From Cyanosarcina radialis HA8281-LM2 (GTDB lineage: Bacteria > Cyanobacteriota > Cyanobacteriia > Cyanobacteriales > CCAP-1448): a stretch of 37,227 nucleotides of DNA. The notes beneath the pieces were generated by a model that worked only from the letters and a program-made list of their open reading frames with translations, made no database searches and was not told where the DNA came from. The translations under genes and the position numbers were made by a program. Location of the stretch: the NCBI GenBank assembly GCA_019359615.1, contig JAHHHA010000050.1, positions 1 to 37,227 of the forward strand, read 5' to 3'. Below, piece after piece: positions 1-8,026 of this stretch (its first letter is position 1; each line of letters opens with the position of its first letter).

Positions 1-74
1 TTTTTGATAACAAGTAAAAACCGTAACATATGGTAAATTCAACAGTGTATCTAGGTGAAAATCCATTTTGAAAT

Positions 75-110
75 CGTGGTAAAATGTAGCTTAAGCTACA
101 TTTTACCACG
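75..110. repeat. 36-bp perfect palindrome
   Basis: Two 18-base arms, starting CGTGGTAAAATGTAGCTT, are exact reverse complements with no spacer, centred on TTAA. It lies about 290 bases upstream of the NERD-helicase gene. Base for base, it matches the dyad in front of the secreted protein at 27856 (24 of 30 central positions). It could be a protein-binding dyad, an RNA stem, or a small mobile palindrome; the sequence alone does not decide. The palindrome itself is certain. Confidence 0.9.
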
Positions 111-185
111 CGATGTCCGAAGAGCCGACATACCTAAAAGGATGCCCTGCGACGGATTGTTAAATTGAAGCTAAAATCAGGCATT

Positions 186-229
186 ATGGTTGGGTTCGTT
201 GGGTTTCCTCCCCTTCACCTAACCTACAG
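186..229. repeat. Degenerate GTTGGGTT...CCTAAC dispersed repeat
   Basis: This stretch contains GTTGGGTT-type blocks followed by ACCTAACCTACAGCT. It is a degenerate relative of the better-preserved copy at 5089-5128, which ends ACCCAACCTACAGCT. This is an intergenic repeat, and no coding sequence is visible from base 1 to the NERD gene. Confidence 0.5.
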
Positions 230-250
230 CTAATGGTACGTCGCACCGAG

Positions 251-286
251 CGTAATTGCGAATTGCGAATTGCTAACTGCGAATTG
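251..286. repeat. AATTGCG-type short direct repeats
   Basis: Imperfect reiteration of AATTGCG/GAATTGC units in the spacer before the NERD-helicase gene. The same unit is reiterated at 27761-27794. It is a short tandemly repeated repetitive sequence of the kind common in filamentous cyanobacterial spacers. Confidence 0.6.
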
Positions 287-396
287 GATTGGCTTTTGCT
301 TCATTTTTCTTTACACAATGTCCTAGATTTGCAACTCTAGGCTTAGCATTCAGTTAGGGTTGATTAGCTTAGGGAAATCAAAAGTTGAGGTGCGTA

Positions 397-2025
397 GTGG
401 CCAGGATGTTTCCCGAACGGATGCGCTCTGACGTAAAAAGCTATGCTGAAAGACGTTTATATCAGGCATTCAAAGAACAGTTGCCAGACGATTTCACCGT
501 CTTTCATCAGGTGCGCTGGCAAGTGCGCCATCTCAACAGCGGCGCTAGAGATGGTGAGGTTGATTTTGCGATCGCTTGCCCCCATTTGGGTATTTTGATC
601 TTAGAAGTTAAAGGTGGCGTTATTACCTACAACAGCGCCGCGCATAAGTGGTATAGCTACAACCAGCAGATCCAAGATCCATTTGAACAAGCGTGCGACA
701 GCAAATACAATTTGCTCGGTAGACTTAAAGAACAATATTACTGGCGCAAACGTTGGATTCCTATCGGCCATGCGGTGGCTTTCCCCGATACTCGCATTCA
801 AGGAAGGCTGCCTTTAGATGCACCCCGTGACATCATTTTAGATGCCATTCAATTGCAGAATTTATCAGATTGGATACAGGCTGTATTCAACTACTGGCGA
901 GGACATGACAGAACCAGAGGCAATTTCGATGCCAATAGTATTAGAGAACTGGTCAAAATCCTGAGTCCTTCGATCGTTTCTGAGTCAGTTCTCATTAGCA
1001 AAATTGGTACGGAAGCACAAGAATTTAAACGCCTTACTGAAGAACAAATTAATATCTTAGATTTATTAAGCCAACAGCGGCGAGTAGCTATTAGCGGTTG
1101 TGCTGGTTCGGGAAAAACGATATTAGCCCTGGAAAAAGCTTGTCGCTTAAACGAGCAGGGATTTAGCGTTTTATTAACCTGTTTCAATCGCGCTCTGGCT
1201 CAGTATTTACGCAAGCAAAAGAATATCGATCGCCGACTGAATATGCACGTTTATACGTTTCACGGCATCTGCGAGAAGTTATTCCGCGAGGCTGGTTTGG
1301 CACCAGAAAAAAATCGATTTACTGAAGAGGAGCTTTTTAATAGAGTTTATCCTAACTTACTATTAGAAGCTGCTGACAAGCTTAATTGGCGGGTAGATGC
1401 AGTCATTGTCGATGAAGGACAAGATATTTGCGAAGACTGGTGGTTAGCAATGAAATGCTTGCTTCACGATCCAGATAATGGAATTTTTTACTTCTTTTAT
1501 GACGACAATCAAAATATCTTCGATCGCCATTGGAAGCCCCCACTAGAAGAAGCACCTTTCTCACTGACTAAAAACTGTCGAAACACGCAAAAAATTCATT
1601 CTTATGTTTTGCAGTTTTATAGCGGACAGAATCTCACTCAAGCTGTCGGTCCGATTGGACAGGATGTAGAAATTTTCCACTATGACAACGATCCTCAATT
1701 AAAGAAGACTCTCAGCCGTCTGTTGCACTATCTAGTAGTCAAACAAGGATTTTCTCACCGAGATATTGTGATCCTAACCACTAAGCGCAAACAAACACTA
1801 CAAAATCAAATTATCGGCCAATTTCGCATTAAAGCCGATCCCAATCTCAACCTTCAGGAGATTCTTTGCAACACGATTCATCATTTTAAAGGTTTAGAAA
1901 GTCCGGTAGTAATTTTAGTAGAAACTGAACGGACAAATGCTAACAATTTTAACAAGTTGCTGTATGTCGGTACTTCCCGCGCTCGTCACCATTTAATTGT
2001 TTTGCAACCAAGTGGAATAAAGTAG
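397..2025 (+). CDS. NERD domain / UvrD-like superfamily 1 helicase protein
   Basis: This is a fusion of a nuclease-related (NERD) domain to a superfamily 1 DNA helicase core. The NERD part, about residues 15-140, shows Asp56 in GEVDFAI and Glu70-x-Lys72 in ILEVKGG, a PD-(D/E)XK-like triad. The helicase part has LTEEQ (Q motif) near 213, Walker A GCAGSGKT at 234-241, DEGQD (Walker B) at 339-343, DDNQNIF near 370, and C-terminal motifs HHFKGLESPVV and LLYVGTSRAR. I chose the GTG at 397, giving MARMFPER, because TTGAGG lies six bases before it and this family often begins MARM; TTG 385 and ATG 406 are alternatives. Such proteins are generally annotated as nuclease-helicases, and roles in DNA processing or defence are suspected but not shown here. 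It stands alone with no methylase or partner beside it. Confidence 0.88.
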   Translation: MARMFPERMRSDVKSYAERRLYQAFKEQLPDDFTVFHQVRWQVRHLNSGARDGEVDFAIACPHLGILILEVKGGVITYNSAAHKWYSYNQQIQDPFEQACDSKYNLLGRLKEQYYWRKRWIPIGHAVAFPDTRIQGRLPLDAPRDIILDAIQLQNLSDWIQAVFNYWRGHDRTRGNFDANSIRELVKILSPSIVSESVLISKIGTEAQEFKRLTEEQINILDLLSQQRRVAISGCAGSGKTILALEKACRLNEQGFSVLLTCFNRALAQYLRKQKNIDRRLNMHVYTFHGICEKLFREAGLAPEKNRFTEEELFNRVYPNLLLEAADKLNWRVDAVIVDEGQDICEDWWLAMKCLLHDPDNGIFYFFYDDNQNIFDRHWKPPLEEAPFSLTKNCRNTQKIHSYVLQFYSGQNLTQAVGPIGQDVEIFHYDNDPQLKKTLSRLLHYLVVKQGFSHRDIVILTTKRKQTLQNQIIGQFRIKADPNLNLQEILCNTIHHFKGLESPVVILVETERTNANNFNKLLYVGTSRARHHLIVLQPSGIK

Positions 2026-2070
2026 TCGTTTTGTGGTTTCATTTTAGGCGATCGCATATATTGGTTGCAA

Positions 2071-2310
2071 TCATAGATACAAATAAGGATATAATTCTGC
2101 TTCAGGAATATATTTGCTTGCTTGTCTAAAAATTGCTTTGCACGTTCCTGTATCTAATTATTGATGATTGGGGATTGTTAGAGTTTCTTTGCCTGTAACT
2201 CCCAAACGACGAAGTTTAATATGGCTGCCTTTTTGACTATGCACTTGAAATCCAAAAACAGCCAAAATATCTATTACTTCTGCACCTGACAATCTTTTGA
2301 TTCTAGGCAT
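2071..2310 (-). pseudogene. hicA: HicA-like toxin gene with in-frame stop
   Basis: Read leftward from the ATG at 2310, the frame gives a HicA-type mRNA-interferase fold start: MPRIKRLSGAEVIDIL, then GSHIKLRR with the family's active-site His, then TLTIPNHQ. After 50 residues there is a TAA at 2158-2160. The same frame continues beyond it with LDTGTCKAIFRQASKYIPE to a TGA at 2071-2073, which is the expected HicA C-terminus. One GAA-to-TAA change at a position that is usually Glu explains this. The start overlaps the hicB stop by eight bases (ATGCCTAG), as in intact hicBA operons. Either the toxin is inactivated or a 50-residue truncated form is made. Inactivation is my inference. Confidence 0.75.
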
Positions 2311-2536
2311 ATTCTGGTTGCAATTCCAAGGTAACTATTAACGACGGATGAGCAACTAATCCAAATTCTGCGGGGTCTTCATCGTGTAAGTGTAAGGTAA
2401 CTGCTTCTACTAGATTACGTGCTACTTCATCTAAAGTTTCTGCTTGAGTCACTACAGCTATTTCTAGGCATTCAGCTATATACCCTTCTTGTTCGCCAGG
2501 ACGAATAAAGGCTTTAATATTTTGCTGTAATTTCAT
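2303..2536 (-). CDS. hicB: HicB-like antitoxin
   Basis: A 77-residue protein of the HicB antitoxin family, with the partial RNase H-like fold typical of the group: IKAFIRPGEQEGYIAECLEI, then a TLDEVARNLVEAV helix and a C-terminal LIVTLEL strand. HicB binds and neutralises HicA and usually represses the operon. It is upstream of and overlaps hicA by eight bases, so the two would be co-transcribed and translationally coupled. The antitoxin frame is intact while the toxin frame carries a stop, the usual direction of decay for such pairs. No separate DNA-binding helix-turn-helix is evident in this short version. Confidence 0.85.
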   Translation of the reverse strand: MKLQQNIKAFIRPGEQEGYIAECLEIAVVTQAETLDEVARNLVEAVTLHLHDEDPAEFGLVAHPSLIVTLELQPEYA

Positions 2537-2697
2537 ATTGGTGTTGTAAGGGATTTAATATTTTATTTTAAGCGATCGCTCGATCGAAACAGATCGGGAA
2601 TTGATCGATCGAATTTACTGCCCTATGCCCAGGCCTCGACTTAGATCCTTCGATCTCGGCTCGCTATACTAAAATTATTCCTTATTGGCAATTAGTC

Positions 2698-3351
2698 ATG
2701 GTTGCGATTCAGCTTCAACAATTGCTCGTTCACCCCGGTCAACGCATCCAGCTTCAAGGGGTCAACTGGAGCGAATTTGAAGCTATTCTTGACGAACTAG
2801 GAGATAAACGTGCTAGTCGAATTGCTTATAGCGATGGAATTCTAGAGATTCGGATGCCTTTACCAAAACACGAAAAAGCCAAGGTTCTAATTGGCGATAT
2901 GGTTAAGATTATTCTAGAAGAACTCGATATAGATAATGAATGTTTTGGTTCCAGCACGTTTAAGCGTCAAGATATGGCCAAAGGCATCGAACCAGATGAC
3001 TGTTTTTATATTGAAAATTCTGCTCGGACGATCGGTAAAGATCGAATAGATCTGACCGTTGACCCACCTCCAGATTTAGCGATCGAAGTAGATGTTACCT
3101 CCAAAACTGGACTTGATGCTTATCAATCCCTTGGCGTTCGGGAATTGTGTCGGTTTGAGGACGGACGACTGCGAATCAGCCTGTTAGAGAACGGGCAATA
3201 TCGCGATGCCAATTTCAGTCCTCACTTTCCCAATTTCCCTATTGTCGATCGTCTTTCTCAATTCCTCGATCGCAGTAAAACAGAAGGACGAAGCCAAACC
3301 CTAAAAGCTTTTCGCCAATGGGTGCGAGAATTTGCTAAAGGAAGACAATAA
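2698..3351 (+). CDS. Uma2 family (DUF820) putative endonuclease
   Basis: A 217-residue Uma2/DUF820 protein with a restriction-endonuclease-like PD-(D/E)XK fold. Visible motifs are SRIAYSDGILEIRMPLPKHE at 40-59, GIEPDDCFYIEN at 96-107, DPPPDLAIEVDVT at 122-134, and YQSLGVRELCRF at 142-153. The family is greatly expanded in cyanobacteria, and its substrate is unknown. It belongs to the same subgroup as the gene at 19837-20484, which shares the DPPPDL-VEVD and SLGV-E-RF blocks, so the two are paralogues. TATACT at 2665-2670 could be a -10 element. Only 23 bases separate it from the HhH gene downstream, so they may be co-transcribed. Confidence 0.85.
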   Translation: MVAIQLQQLLVHPGQRIQLQGVNWSEFEAILDELGDKRASRIAYSDGILEIRMPLPKHEKAKVLIGDMVKIILEELDIDNECFGSSTFKRQDMAKGIEPDDCFYIENSARTIGKDRIDLTVDPPPDLAIEVDVTSKTGLDAYQSLGVRELCRFEDGRLRISLLENGQYRDANFSPHFPNFPIVDRLSQFLDRSKTEGRSQTLKAFRQWVREFAKGRQ

Positions 3352-3374
3352 CGATATTAGCCCGTGTGAAGCTG

Positions 3375-3641
3375 ATGAAAACAAAACGTTCCTGCGAACT
3401 ACAGCAAATTCCAGGGGTGGGTAAATCCATTGCCCAAAATTTGAATGACTTGGGCATCCACTCGATCGCAGATTTGAAAGGGCGCGATCCAGAAGAACTC
3501 TATCAAAAATTGTGCCACCAACAAGGCAAACCAGTCGATCGCTGTATGCTATACGTGTTTCGCTGTGCTATTTACTACGCTTCCACCGAAGAGCGCGAAC
3601 CAGAATTATTGAAATGGTGGAACTGGAAGTTAAAAAAATAA
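3375..3641 (+). CDS. Helix-hairpin-helix protein, Cdd1-like
   Basis: A short protein (88 residues from the ATG; a GTG three codons upstream is the other option) with a helix-hairpin-helix in LQQIPGVGKSIAQNLNDLGI followed by DLKGRDPEELYQKLC. The second half, VDRCMLYVFRCAIYYAS and PELLKWWNWK, matches the Cdd1 ('pathogenicity locus') family. Such proteins are presumed to bind DNA non-specifically through the HhH; no enzymatic role is established. It follows the Uma2 gene on the same strand, so the pair may be transcribed together, but no Shine-Dalgarno sequence is obvious for either start. Confidence 0.8.
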   Translation: MKTKRSCELQQIPGVGKSIAQNLNDLGIHSIADLKGRDPEELYQKLCHQQGKPVDRCMLYVFRCAIYYASTEEREPELLKWWNWKLKK

Positions 3642-3654
3642 TTAGATAATTCTT

Positions 3655-3681
3655 GTGGGATAGGCATCTTGCCTGTCCCAC
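3655..3681. repeat. Dispersed palindrome GTGGGATAGGCA...TGCCTGTCCCAC
   Basis: Two 12-base arms with a TCT loop pair with one G-T mismatch. It lies between the convergent HhH gene and ctpA, so it could serve as a bidirectional transcription stop. Related copies, which also begin with CTTGTGGGATAG, are at 5135-5161 and 27507-27549. Confidence 0.7.
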
Positions 3682-3732
3682 GCAGCAGCACCAAAGATGC
3701 AATATGAGCCGTAAAACAACCATTATCATCTG

Positions 3733-4965
3733 CTACTTAGTGGCGATCGCCTGTGGCTGGCTCAGGAGGTCTACAGCGGCTTGATATTGTCGATCGCTTT
3801 TGGTGGCAAATTCTACTAAAGAGGTTGGCTCTAGAGGGACTAGGCGATCGGGAACGATGCCCAACTTATGGATATCGCGGTGATTGGGGGTTTCATACTT
3901 AGCCACCGTTACTGCCAATCCCGAACCATCGGGCAAGTCAAACAAAGATTGAATGATGCCCTTGCCAAAGGTTTTTTCGCCGACTAGCACCGCTCGACCG
4001 CTATCTTGAAGGGCACCTGCTAGAATCTCGCTGGCGCTGGCCGTGCCGTGGTTGACTAAAACTACTAACGGATCTGGTGTCAGCCAGCCATCGACGGCAT
4101 CAAAGCTACCCATGGTCCCTTGACGGTTGACGGTATAAACGATCGTCCCTTCGTTCAACCACCTGTCAGCTATTTCCACTCCCGCTTGCAGCAAACCACC
4201 TGGATTGTTCCGCAAATCTAAAATATACGCTTCGGCCCCTTGTCGTTCCAAATCTTTGACCGCTCGATCGATCTCGGCTGGGGCGTTAGCGCTAAACTGG
4301 CTCAACTGGATATAGCCGATCGAAGTGCCATTATCTAAAGCCCGCAATTCTGCCCGCACGGGATTGAGAGCGATGCGAGAGCGCACTAGTTCGACTTCTT
4401 TGGTGGGTTCTCCCGGCCGCTGGACGGTTAGGGTTACCGTAGTGCCGATTGGCCCTCGCATTTTCTCTGCTGCTAGATCGAGGGTGAGTTGGTTAGTCGG
4501 AATGCCATCGATGGTCAAAATTCGATCGAGCGGTTGCAGTCCAGCGGCGGCCGCCGGAGAATCGGCGATCGGCGCTATAACTTGGATATTGCCAGTTTCG
4601 GACTCAAAAGCAATTTGCAATCCTACGCCGCTGAGTTCTCCAGAAGTATTTACTTGCAAGCTGCGATAGCGATCGGGTCTGAGTAACCGCGTGAACGGAT
4701 CGTCCAAGCTAGCAAGCATTTTTTCGATCGCTTCGTAAGCTTCCTCCCGATTTTGCCAATTTTGTTTTAAAGCTTTTTCTCGGATAAACCACCAATTTTG
4801 ATGGTTAAAAGTGTCATCCAGGTAAGAATTGTTGACGATGCGCCAAGCTTCCATAAACAGTCGCCGATCTTCCGTTAATGCTGCTGCTGATGGTGTCCGC
4901 CAACCAAATGCCAAGAAAACTGATAAGACCACCAAGCAACAGATCGAGAAAAATCGCTTACGCAT
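3733..4965 (-). CDS. ctpA: Carboxyl-terminal processing protease CtpA (S41 family)
   Basis: A 410-residue serine protease of family S41A. It has an N-terminal signal sequence (RKR, a hydrophobic run at 5-20, then TPSAAAL), pointing to the thylakoid lumen or periplasm. Residues about 105-190 form a PDZ domain (ELSGVGLQ, DRILTIDGIPT). The protease core has YILDLRNNPGGLLQ at 247-260, catalytic Ser310 in GTASASEI and catalytic Lys335 in KTFGKGIIQ, with the 25-residue Ser-Lys spacing of the family. The start of the mature part (FMEAWRIVNNSYLD, FNHQNWW) resembles the cyanobacterial CtpA group, whose member in Synechocystis matures the D1 protein of photosystem II. Two or three Ctp paralogues are usual, so the assignment to CtpA rather than CtpB or CtpC rests on this resemblance. 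It is a single gene. Confidence 0.9.
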   Translation of the reverse strand: MRKRFFSICCLVVLSVFLAFGWRTPSAAALTEDRRLFMEAWRIVNNSYLDDTFNHQNWWFIREKALKQNWQNREEAYEAIEKMLASLDDPFTRLLRPDRYRSLQVNTSGELSGVGLQIAFESETGNIQVIAPIADSPAAAAGLQPLDRILTIDGIPTNQLTLDLAAEKMRGPIGTTVTLTVQRPGEPTKEVELVRSRIALNPVRAELRALDNGTSIGYIQLSQFSANAPAEIDRAVKDLERQGAEAYILDLRNNPGGLLQAGVEIADRWLNEGTIVYTVNRQGTMGSFDAVDGWLTPDPLVVLVNHGTASASEILAGALQDSGRAVLVGEKTFGKGIIQSLFDLPDGSGLAVTVAKYETPNHRDIHKLGIVPDRLVPLEPTSLVEFATKSDRQYQAAVDLLSQPQAIATK

Positions 4966-5088
4966 GACACTAAATTTAAATTTCCTATTTCAGCTATATT
5001 ATCAATTCTTCACTGAGAGGAAACGGGTCGCTGTCAACACCATGGCTCCGACAGGCAATTGAATCTTGGTTGCAAAGGCATAGCAGAT

Positions 5089-5128
5089 CGGGTTTGTTGG
5101 GTTTCGTTCCTCAACCCAACCTACAGCT
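5089..5128. repeat. GTTGGGTT...AACCCAAC dispersed hairpin repeat
   Basis: Perfect eight-base arms GTTGGGTT (5096-5103) and AACCCAAC (5113-5120) enclose TCGTTCCTC and are followed by CTACAGCT. It lies in the spacer between the ctpA start and the acs end. A degenerate copy is at 186-229. It is a non-coding repeat of a type seen in many cyanobacteria. Confidence 0.65.
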
Positions 5129-5134
5129 ACCTTC

Positions 5135-5161
5135 TTGTGGGATAGCCCTCTGGGCTGTCCC
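5135..5161. repeat. Dispersed palindrome GGGATAGCCC-TCT-GGGCTGTCCC
   Basis: Ten-base arms with one G-T mismatch and a TCT loop, twelve bases beyond the acs stop codon. It is of the same family as 3655-3681 and 27507-27549. Its position would let it end acs transcription, but no T-run follows on either strand. Confidence 0.65.
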
Positions 5162-5172
5162 TGTGTCCGTTC

Positions 5173-7143
5173 TTATGCTCCTTCTCGCAGCTTATCTAAC
5201 ACGCTCCGATCTTCTAACGTTGAGGTATCGCCAGCTACTTCTTGTCCGGCGGCCAGATTGCGGAGCAACCGCCGCATAATTTTCCCGGAACGGGTTTTAG
5301 GCAGAGCGTCGGTAAACCGAATTTCTCCCGGACGAGCGATCGCGCCGATTTCTTTAACTACGTGTTGCTTGAGTTCTCGATCGAGTTCTTCGCTAGGGGT
5401 GCGATCGCTCTCTAGCGTGACGAAGGCGACGATATCTTCTCCTTTAACCTCGTCTGGCTTGCCGACCACCGCTGCTTCTGCTACGGCGGGGTGAGACACC
5501 AAAGCCGATTCGACTTCCATCGTTCCCAAACGGTGGCCGGAGACGTTAATCACGTCATCGACCCGCCCCATCACCCAAAAATAACCATCCTCGTCGCGCC
5601 GGGCCCCATCGCCCGCAAAGTATACATATTTTCCGTCTTTGGGGGGAATGTGTTCCCAGTAGGTGCGGCGGAATCGCTCTGGATCGCCGTAGACGGTCCG
5701 CATCATCCCCGGCCAGGGATGCTTAATTGCTAAGTAACCCCCTTCATTATCTGCCACCGAGTTGCCATCTAAATCGACCACATCCGCCAGAATTCCGGGG
5801 AAGGGACGGGTAGCAGAACCGGGTTTAGTGGCGATCGCCCCAGGTAATGGGGTAATCGTAATTCCACCCGTTTCCGTTTGCCACCAGGTATCGACGATCG
5901 GGCAGCGTTCGCCCCCAATGACGCGGTAGTACCACATCCAAGCTTCGGGGTTGATCGGCTCTCCAACGGTTCCTAGCAACCGTAGAGAAGACAAATCGCG
6001 TGCTTTCGGTAACTCTTCCCCCATCTTGATAAACGCCCGAATGGCCGTGGGGGCAGTGTAGAAGATGGTAACGCCGTGCTTGGCAATGACATCCCACATA
6101 CAACCGGGATTAGAAACGCGGGGAGCGCCTTCATACATTAAAGTGGTAGCCCCATTGGACAAAGGCCCGTAGACGATGTAGCTGTGTCCGGTAATCCAAC
6201 CGACATCGGCAGTACACCAATAAACGTCGGTATCTTGGAGGTCGAAAATCCATTTAGTGGTGATGTGGGTGTAGAGGTTGTAACCAGCGGTGGTGTGAAC
6301 CACGCCTTTAGGCTTGCCCGTAGTACCAGAGGTGTAGAGAATAAACAGCAGATCCTCGCTATCCATCGGTTCGGCAGGGCAATCTGGCGATACAGTGGCT
6401 TGCATTTCGTGCCACCAGCGATCGCGTCCTGGCTGCATATAAACATCTTTTCCAGTGCGACGCACGACCAAAACTTTTTCTACTCCAGGCGCACCGCCAT
6501 CGGCTAAAGCTTTATCGACTTGCTCTTTCAAAGGCACGATCGCATCTTTCCGATAGCCACCGTCGGCAGTAATTACCGCTCTCGCTTGGGCATCTATTAA
6601 CCGCTCTTTTAAAGCTTCCGCACTGAAACCACCAAATACTACCGTATGAGGCGCACCGATGCGGGCGCAAGCCAACATCGCGATCGCGGCTTCTGGGATC
6701 ATCGGCATATAAATCCCGACGCGATCGCCTTTTTCTATCCCTAATTGCTTCAGGGCATTAGCCATCTGACAGACTTCCCGATGCAATTGGGCGTAAGTCA
6801 AGGTTCTGACTTCTCCCGGTTCGCCTTCCCAAATCAAAGCGGCTTTGTTTTTGCGCCAGGTAGTCAAATGGCGATCGAGGCAGTTATAGGAAATATTGAT
6901 TTTGCCGCCCACAAACCATTTAGCAAAGGGGGGCTGCCAATCTAATACCTCATTCCATTTCTGGAACCAGTGCAATTCTTGCTCTGCTAGTTCCGCCCAA
7001 AACTGTTGGGGATCGGCTTGAGCGCGAGCGTAGAGCCGTTGATACTCTTCTATACTTTTAATATGGGCTTTGAGGGAAAATTCCGTCGGGGGATGGAATA
7101 GCCGTTTTTCTTGCAGAATGGATTCAATAGTAGGTTGCGACAT
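5173..7143 (-). CDS. acs: Acetyl-CoA synthetase
   Basis: AMP-forming acetate:CoA ligase that converts acetate, ATP and CoA to acetyl-CoA in the cytosol through acetyl-adenylate. I start it at the ATG at 7143 ([16 protein letters not shown]), giving 656 residues, the normal Acs length; the longer frame from 7266 adds 41 residues with no family resemblance. Adenylate-forming motifs are clear: [14 protein letters not shown] (P-loop-like), [41 protein letters not shown], and [12 protein letters not shown] near the C-terminus with the Lys that GNAT-type acetyltransferases modify in other bacteria. It is transcribed alone, divergent from the PD-(D/E)XK gene 137 bases away. Confidence 0.96.
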   Translation of the reverse strand: MSQPTIESILQEKRLFHPPTEFSLKAHIKSIEEYQRLYARAQADPQQFWAELAEQELHWFQKWNEVLDWQPPFAKWFVGGKINISYNCLDRHLTTWRKNKAALIWEGEPGEVRTLTYAQLHREVCQMANALKQLGIEKGDRVGIYMPMIPEAAIAMLACARIGAPHTVVFGGFSAEALKERLIDAQARAVITADGGYRKDAIVPLKEQVDKALADGGAPGVEKVLVVRRTGKDVYMQPGRDRWWHEMQATVSPDCPAEPMDSEDLLFILYTSGTTGKPKGVVHTTAGYNLYTHITTKWIFDLQDTDVYWCTADVGWITGHSYIVYGPLSNGATTLMYEGAPRVSNPGCMWDVIAKHGVTIFYTAPTAIRAFIKMGEELPKARDLSSLRLLGTVGEPINPEAWMWYYRVIGGERCPIVDTWWQTETGGITITPLPGAIATKPGSATRPFPGILADVVDLDGNSVADNEGGYLAIKHPWPGMMRTVYGDPERFRRTYWEHIPPKDGKYVYFAGDGARRDEDGYFWVMGRVDDVINVSGHRLGTMEVESALVSHPAVAEAAVVGKPDEVKGEDIVAFVTLESDRTPSEELDRELKQHVVKEIGAIARPGEIRFTDALPKTRSGKIMRRLLRNLAAGQEVAGDTSTLEDRSVLDKLREGA

Positions 7144-7280
7144 ATCTTTAAGCTGTATTCGACTGCTCTCAACTATTTTGCAGGCAGATTGCCCCACCAC
7201 ACTTTGATTTTCATTAAGTTTAAAATTTCTTTTAGTCTTTTGGCATGGCGATGCCGATTTCTTCATGAAGGTGAAGCAGT

Positions 7281-7922
7281 ATGACTCTAATTTTAGAAGC
7301 TAGTAATTTATCTTTAGATGACGTTCATCGTCTTCTAAAGCCGGAAAAGCAAATCGGAGAATCGTTCGCAAATTTATTATCTTTAGAACCTATAACCGAA
7401 ATCGAGCAACAAGATCTTTGGCGCATTAGAGATGATTTCGATCGCTACCTCAGTGCGGGCAAAATCTCGGAAGGAATGGTCAAGTTTTTGACTCTGGCCC
7501 CTCTAATGCGATTGACAGGCTTCTACGATGCTCCCATCAAAATGACGATGGAAGATAGCATTGCTATCTCTGTGGAAGACGAAGATACGACTATTACAGG
7601 GCGAATGGATATTTTAGCAGTCAATAACGCTCGATCTCTAAATGCTGCCAATTTCTGGATTTTAGTAATTGAAGCCAAAAACAGTGCGATCGCTGTTTCC
7701 GAGGGGTTGCCGCAATTACTAACTTACGCTTTTAAAAGCCTCGATCGACAATCTTCAGTTTGGGGATTGGCAACTAATGGCGAGAGTTATCGGTTTGTGC
7801 GTCTCAGTCAAGGAAACCCACCAATTTATCAGATTTTACCGGAACTCAACCTCATCGATCGCGATCGATCTCTTCAGTTAATCCAAGTCCTCAAAGCCAT
7901 CTGCAAATTACAGGACGATTGA
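7281..7922 (+). CDS. PD-(D/E)XK nuclease-like domain protein (type I restriction HsdR N-terminal type)
   Basis: A 213-residue stand-alone protein resembling the N-terminal nuclease domain of type I restriction enzyme R subunits. The core reads [11 protein letters not shown] with Asp110, then [11 protein letters not shown] with Glu131-x-Lys133, then [10 protein letters not shown], a QxxxY-like motif seen in HsdR-type nucleases, and finally [15 protein letters not shown]. There is no helicase or methylase part, and none is encoded nearby. Free-standing copies are frequent in cyanobacteria and have no proven job. The start ATG has GAAGGTGAAG upstream. Its 3' end overlaps a DUF4160-like tail by four bases, which suggests a rearrangement junction. 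Confidence 0.75.
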   Translation: MTLILEASNLSLDDVHRLLKPEKQIGESFANLLSLEPITEIEQQDLWRIRDDFDRYLSAGKISEGMVKFLTLAPLMRLTGFYDAPIKMTMEDSIAISVEDEDTTITGRMDILAVNNARSLNAANFWILVIEAKNSAIAVSEGLPQLLTYAFKSLDRQSSVWGLATNGESYRFVRLSQGNPPIYQILPELNLIDRDRSLQLIQVLKAICKLQDD

Positions 7923-8026
7923 CAGCAGGATCGAGCAGACAGGCGGTAGCTAAAGCTTTGTATCTGGTTAAAGAACATCAAATCGAACTTTTGAATAAGT
8001 GGAGAGAAATTCATGGAGATGAGTGA
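7919..8026 (+). pseudogene. Remnant of a DUF4160-like gene (3' end only)
   Basis: In a different frame from the nuclease gene, codons run from TTG 7919 to TGA 8024-8026 and encode AGSSRQAVAKALYLVKEHQ followed by [14 protein letters not shown]. This resembles the C-terminal helix and W-containing end of DUF4160 proteins, which commonly precede DUF2442 genes. The DUF2442 start overlaps its stop by 14 bases, as expected for an old DUF4160-DUF2442 pair. No start with the rest of the domain exists upstream because the nuclease gene occupies that DNA. The family match is from memory and short, so moderate confidence only. Confidence 0.4.

Noticed and set aside
4325-4669. Plus-strand 114-residue frame inside ctpA
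   Set aside because: Antisense shadow of a strongly conserved gene. The same applies to the many frames inside acs, ftsZ, recQ and the permease gene.
7144-7266. Longer acs start adding 41 residues
   Set aside because: The extra part is basic, low in family resemblance and makes the protein longer than normal Acs; the ATG at 7143 fits length and conserved N-terminus.
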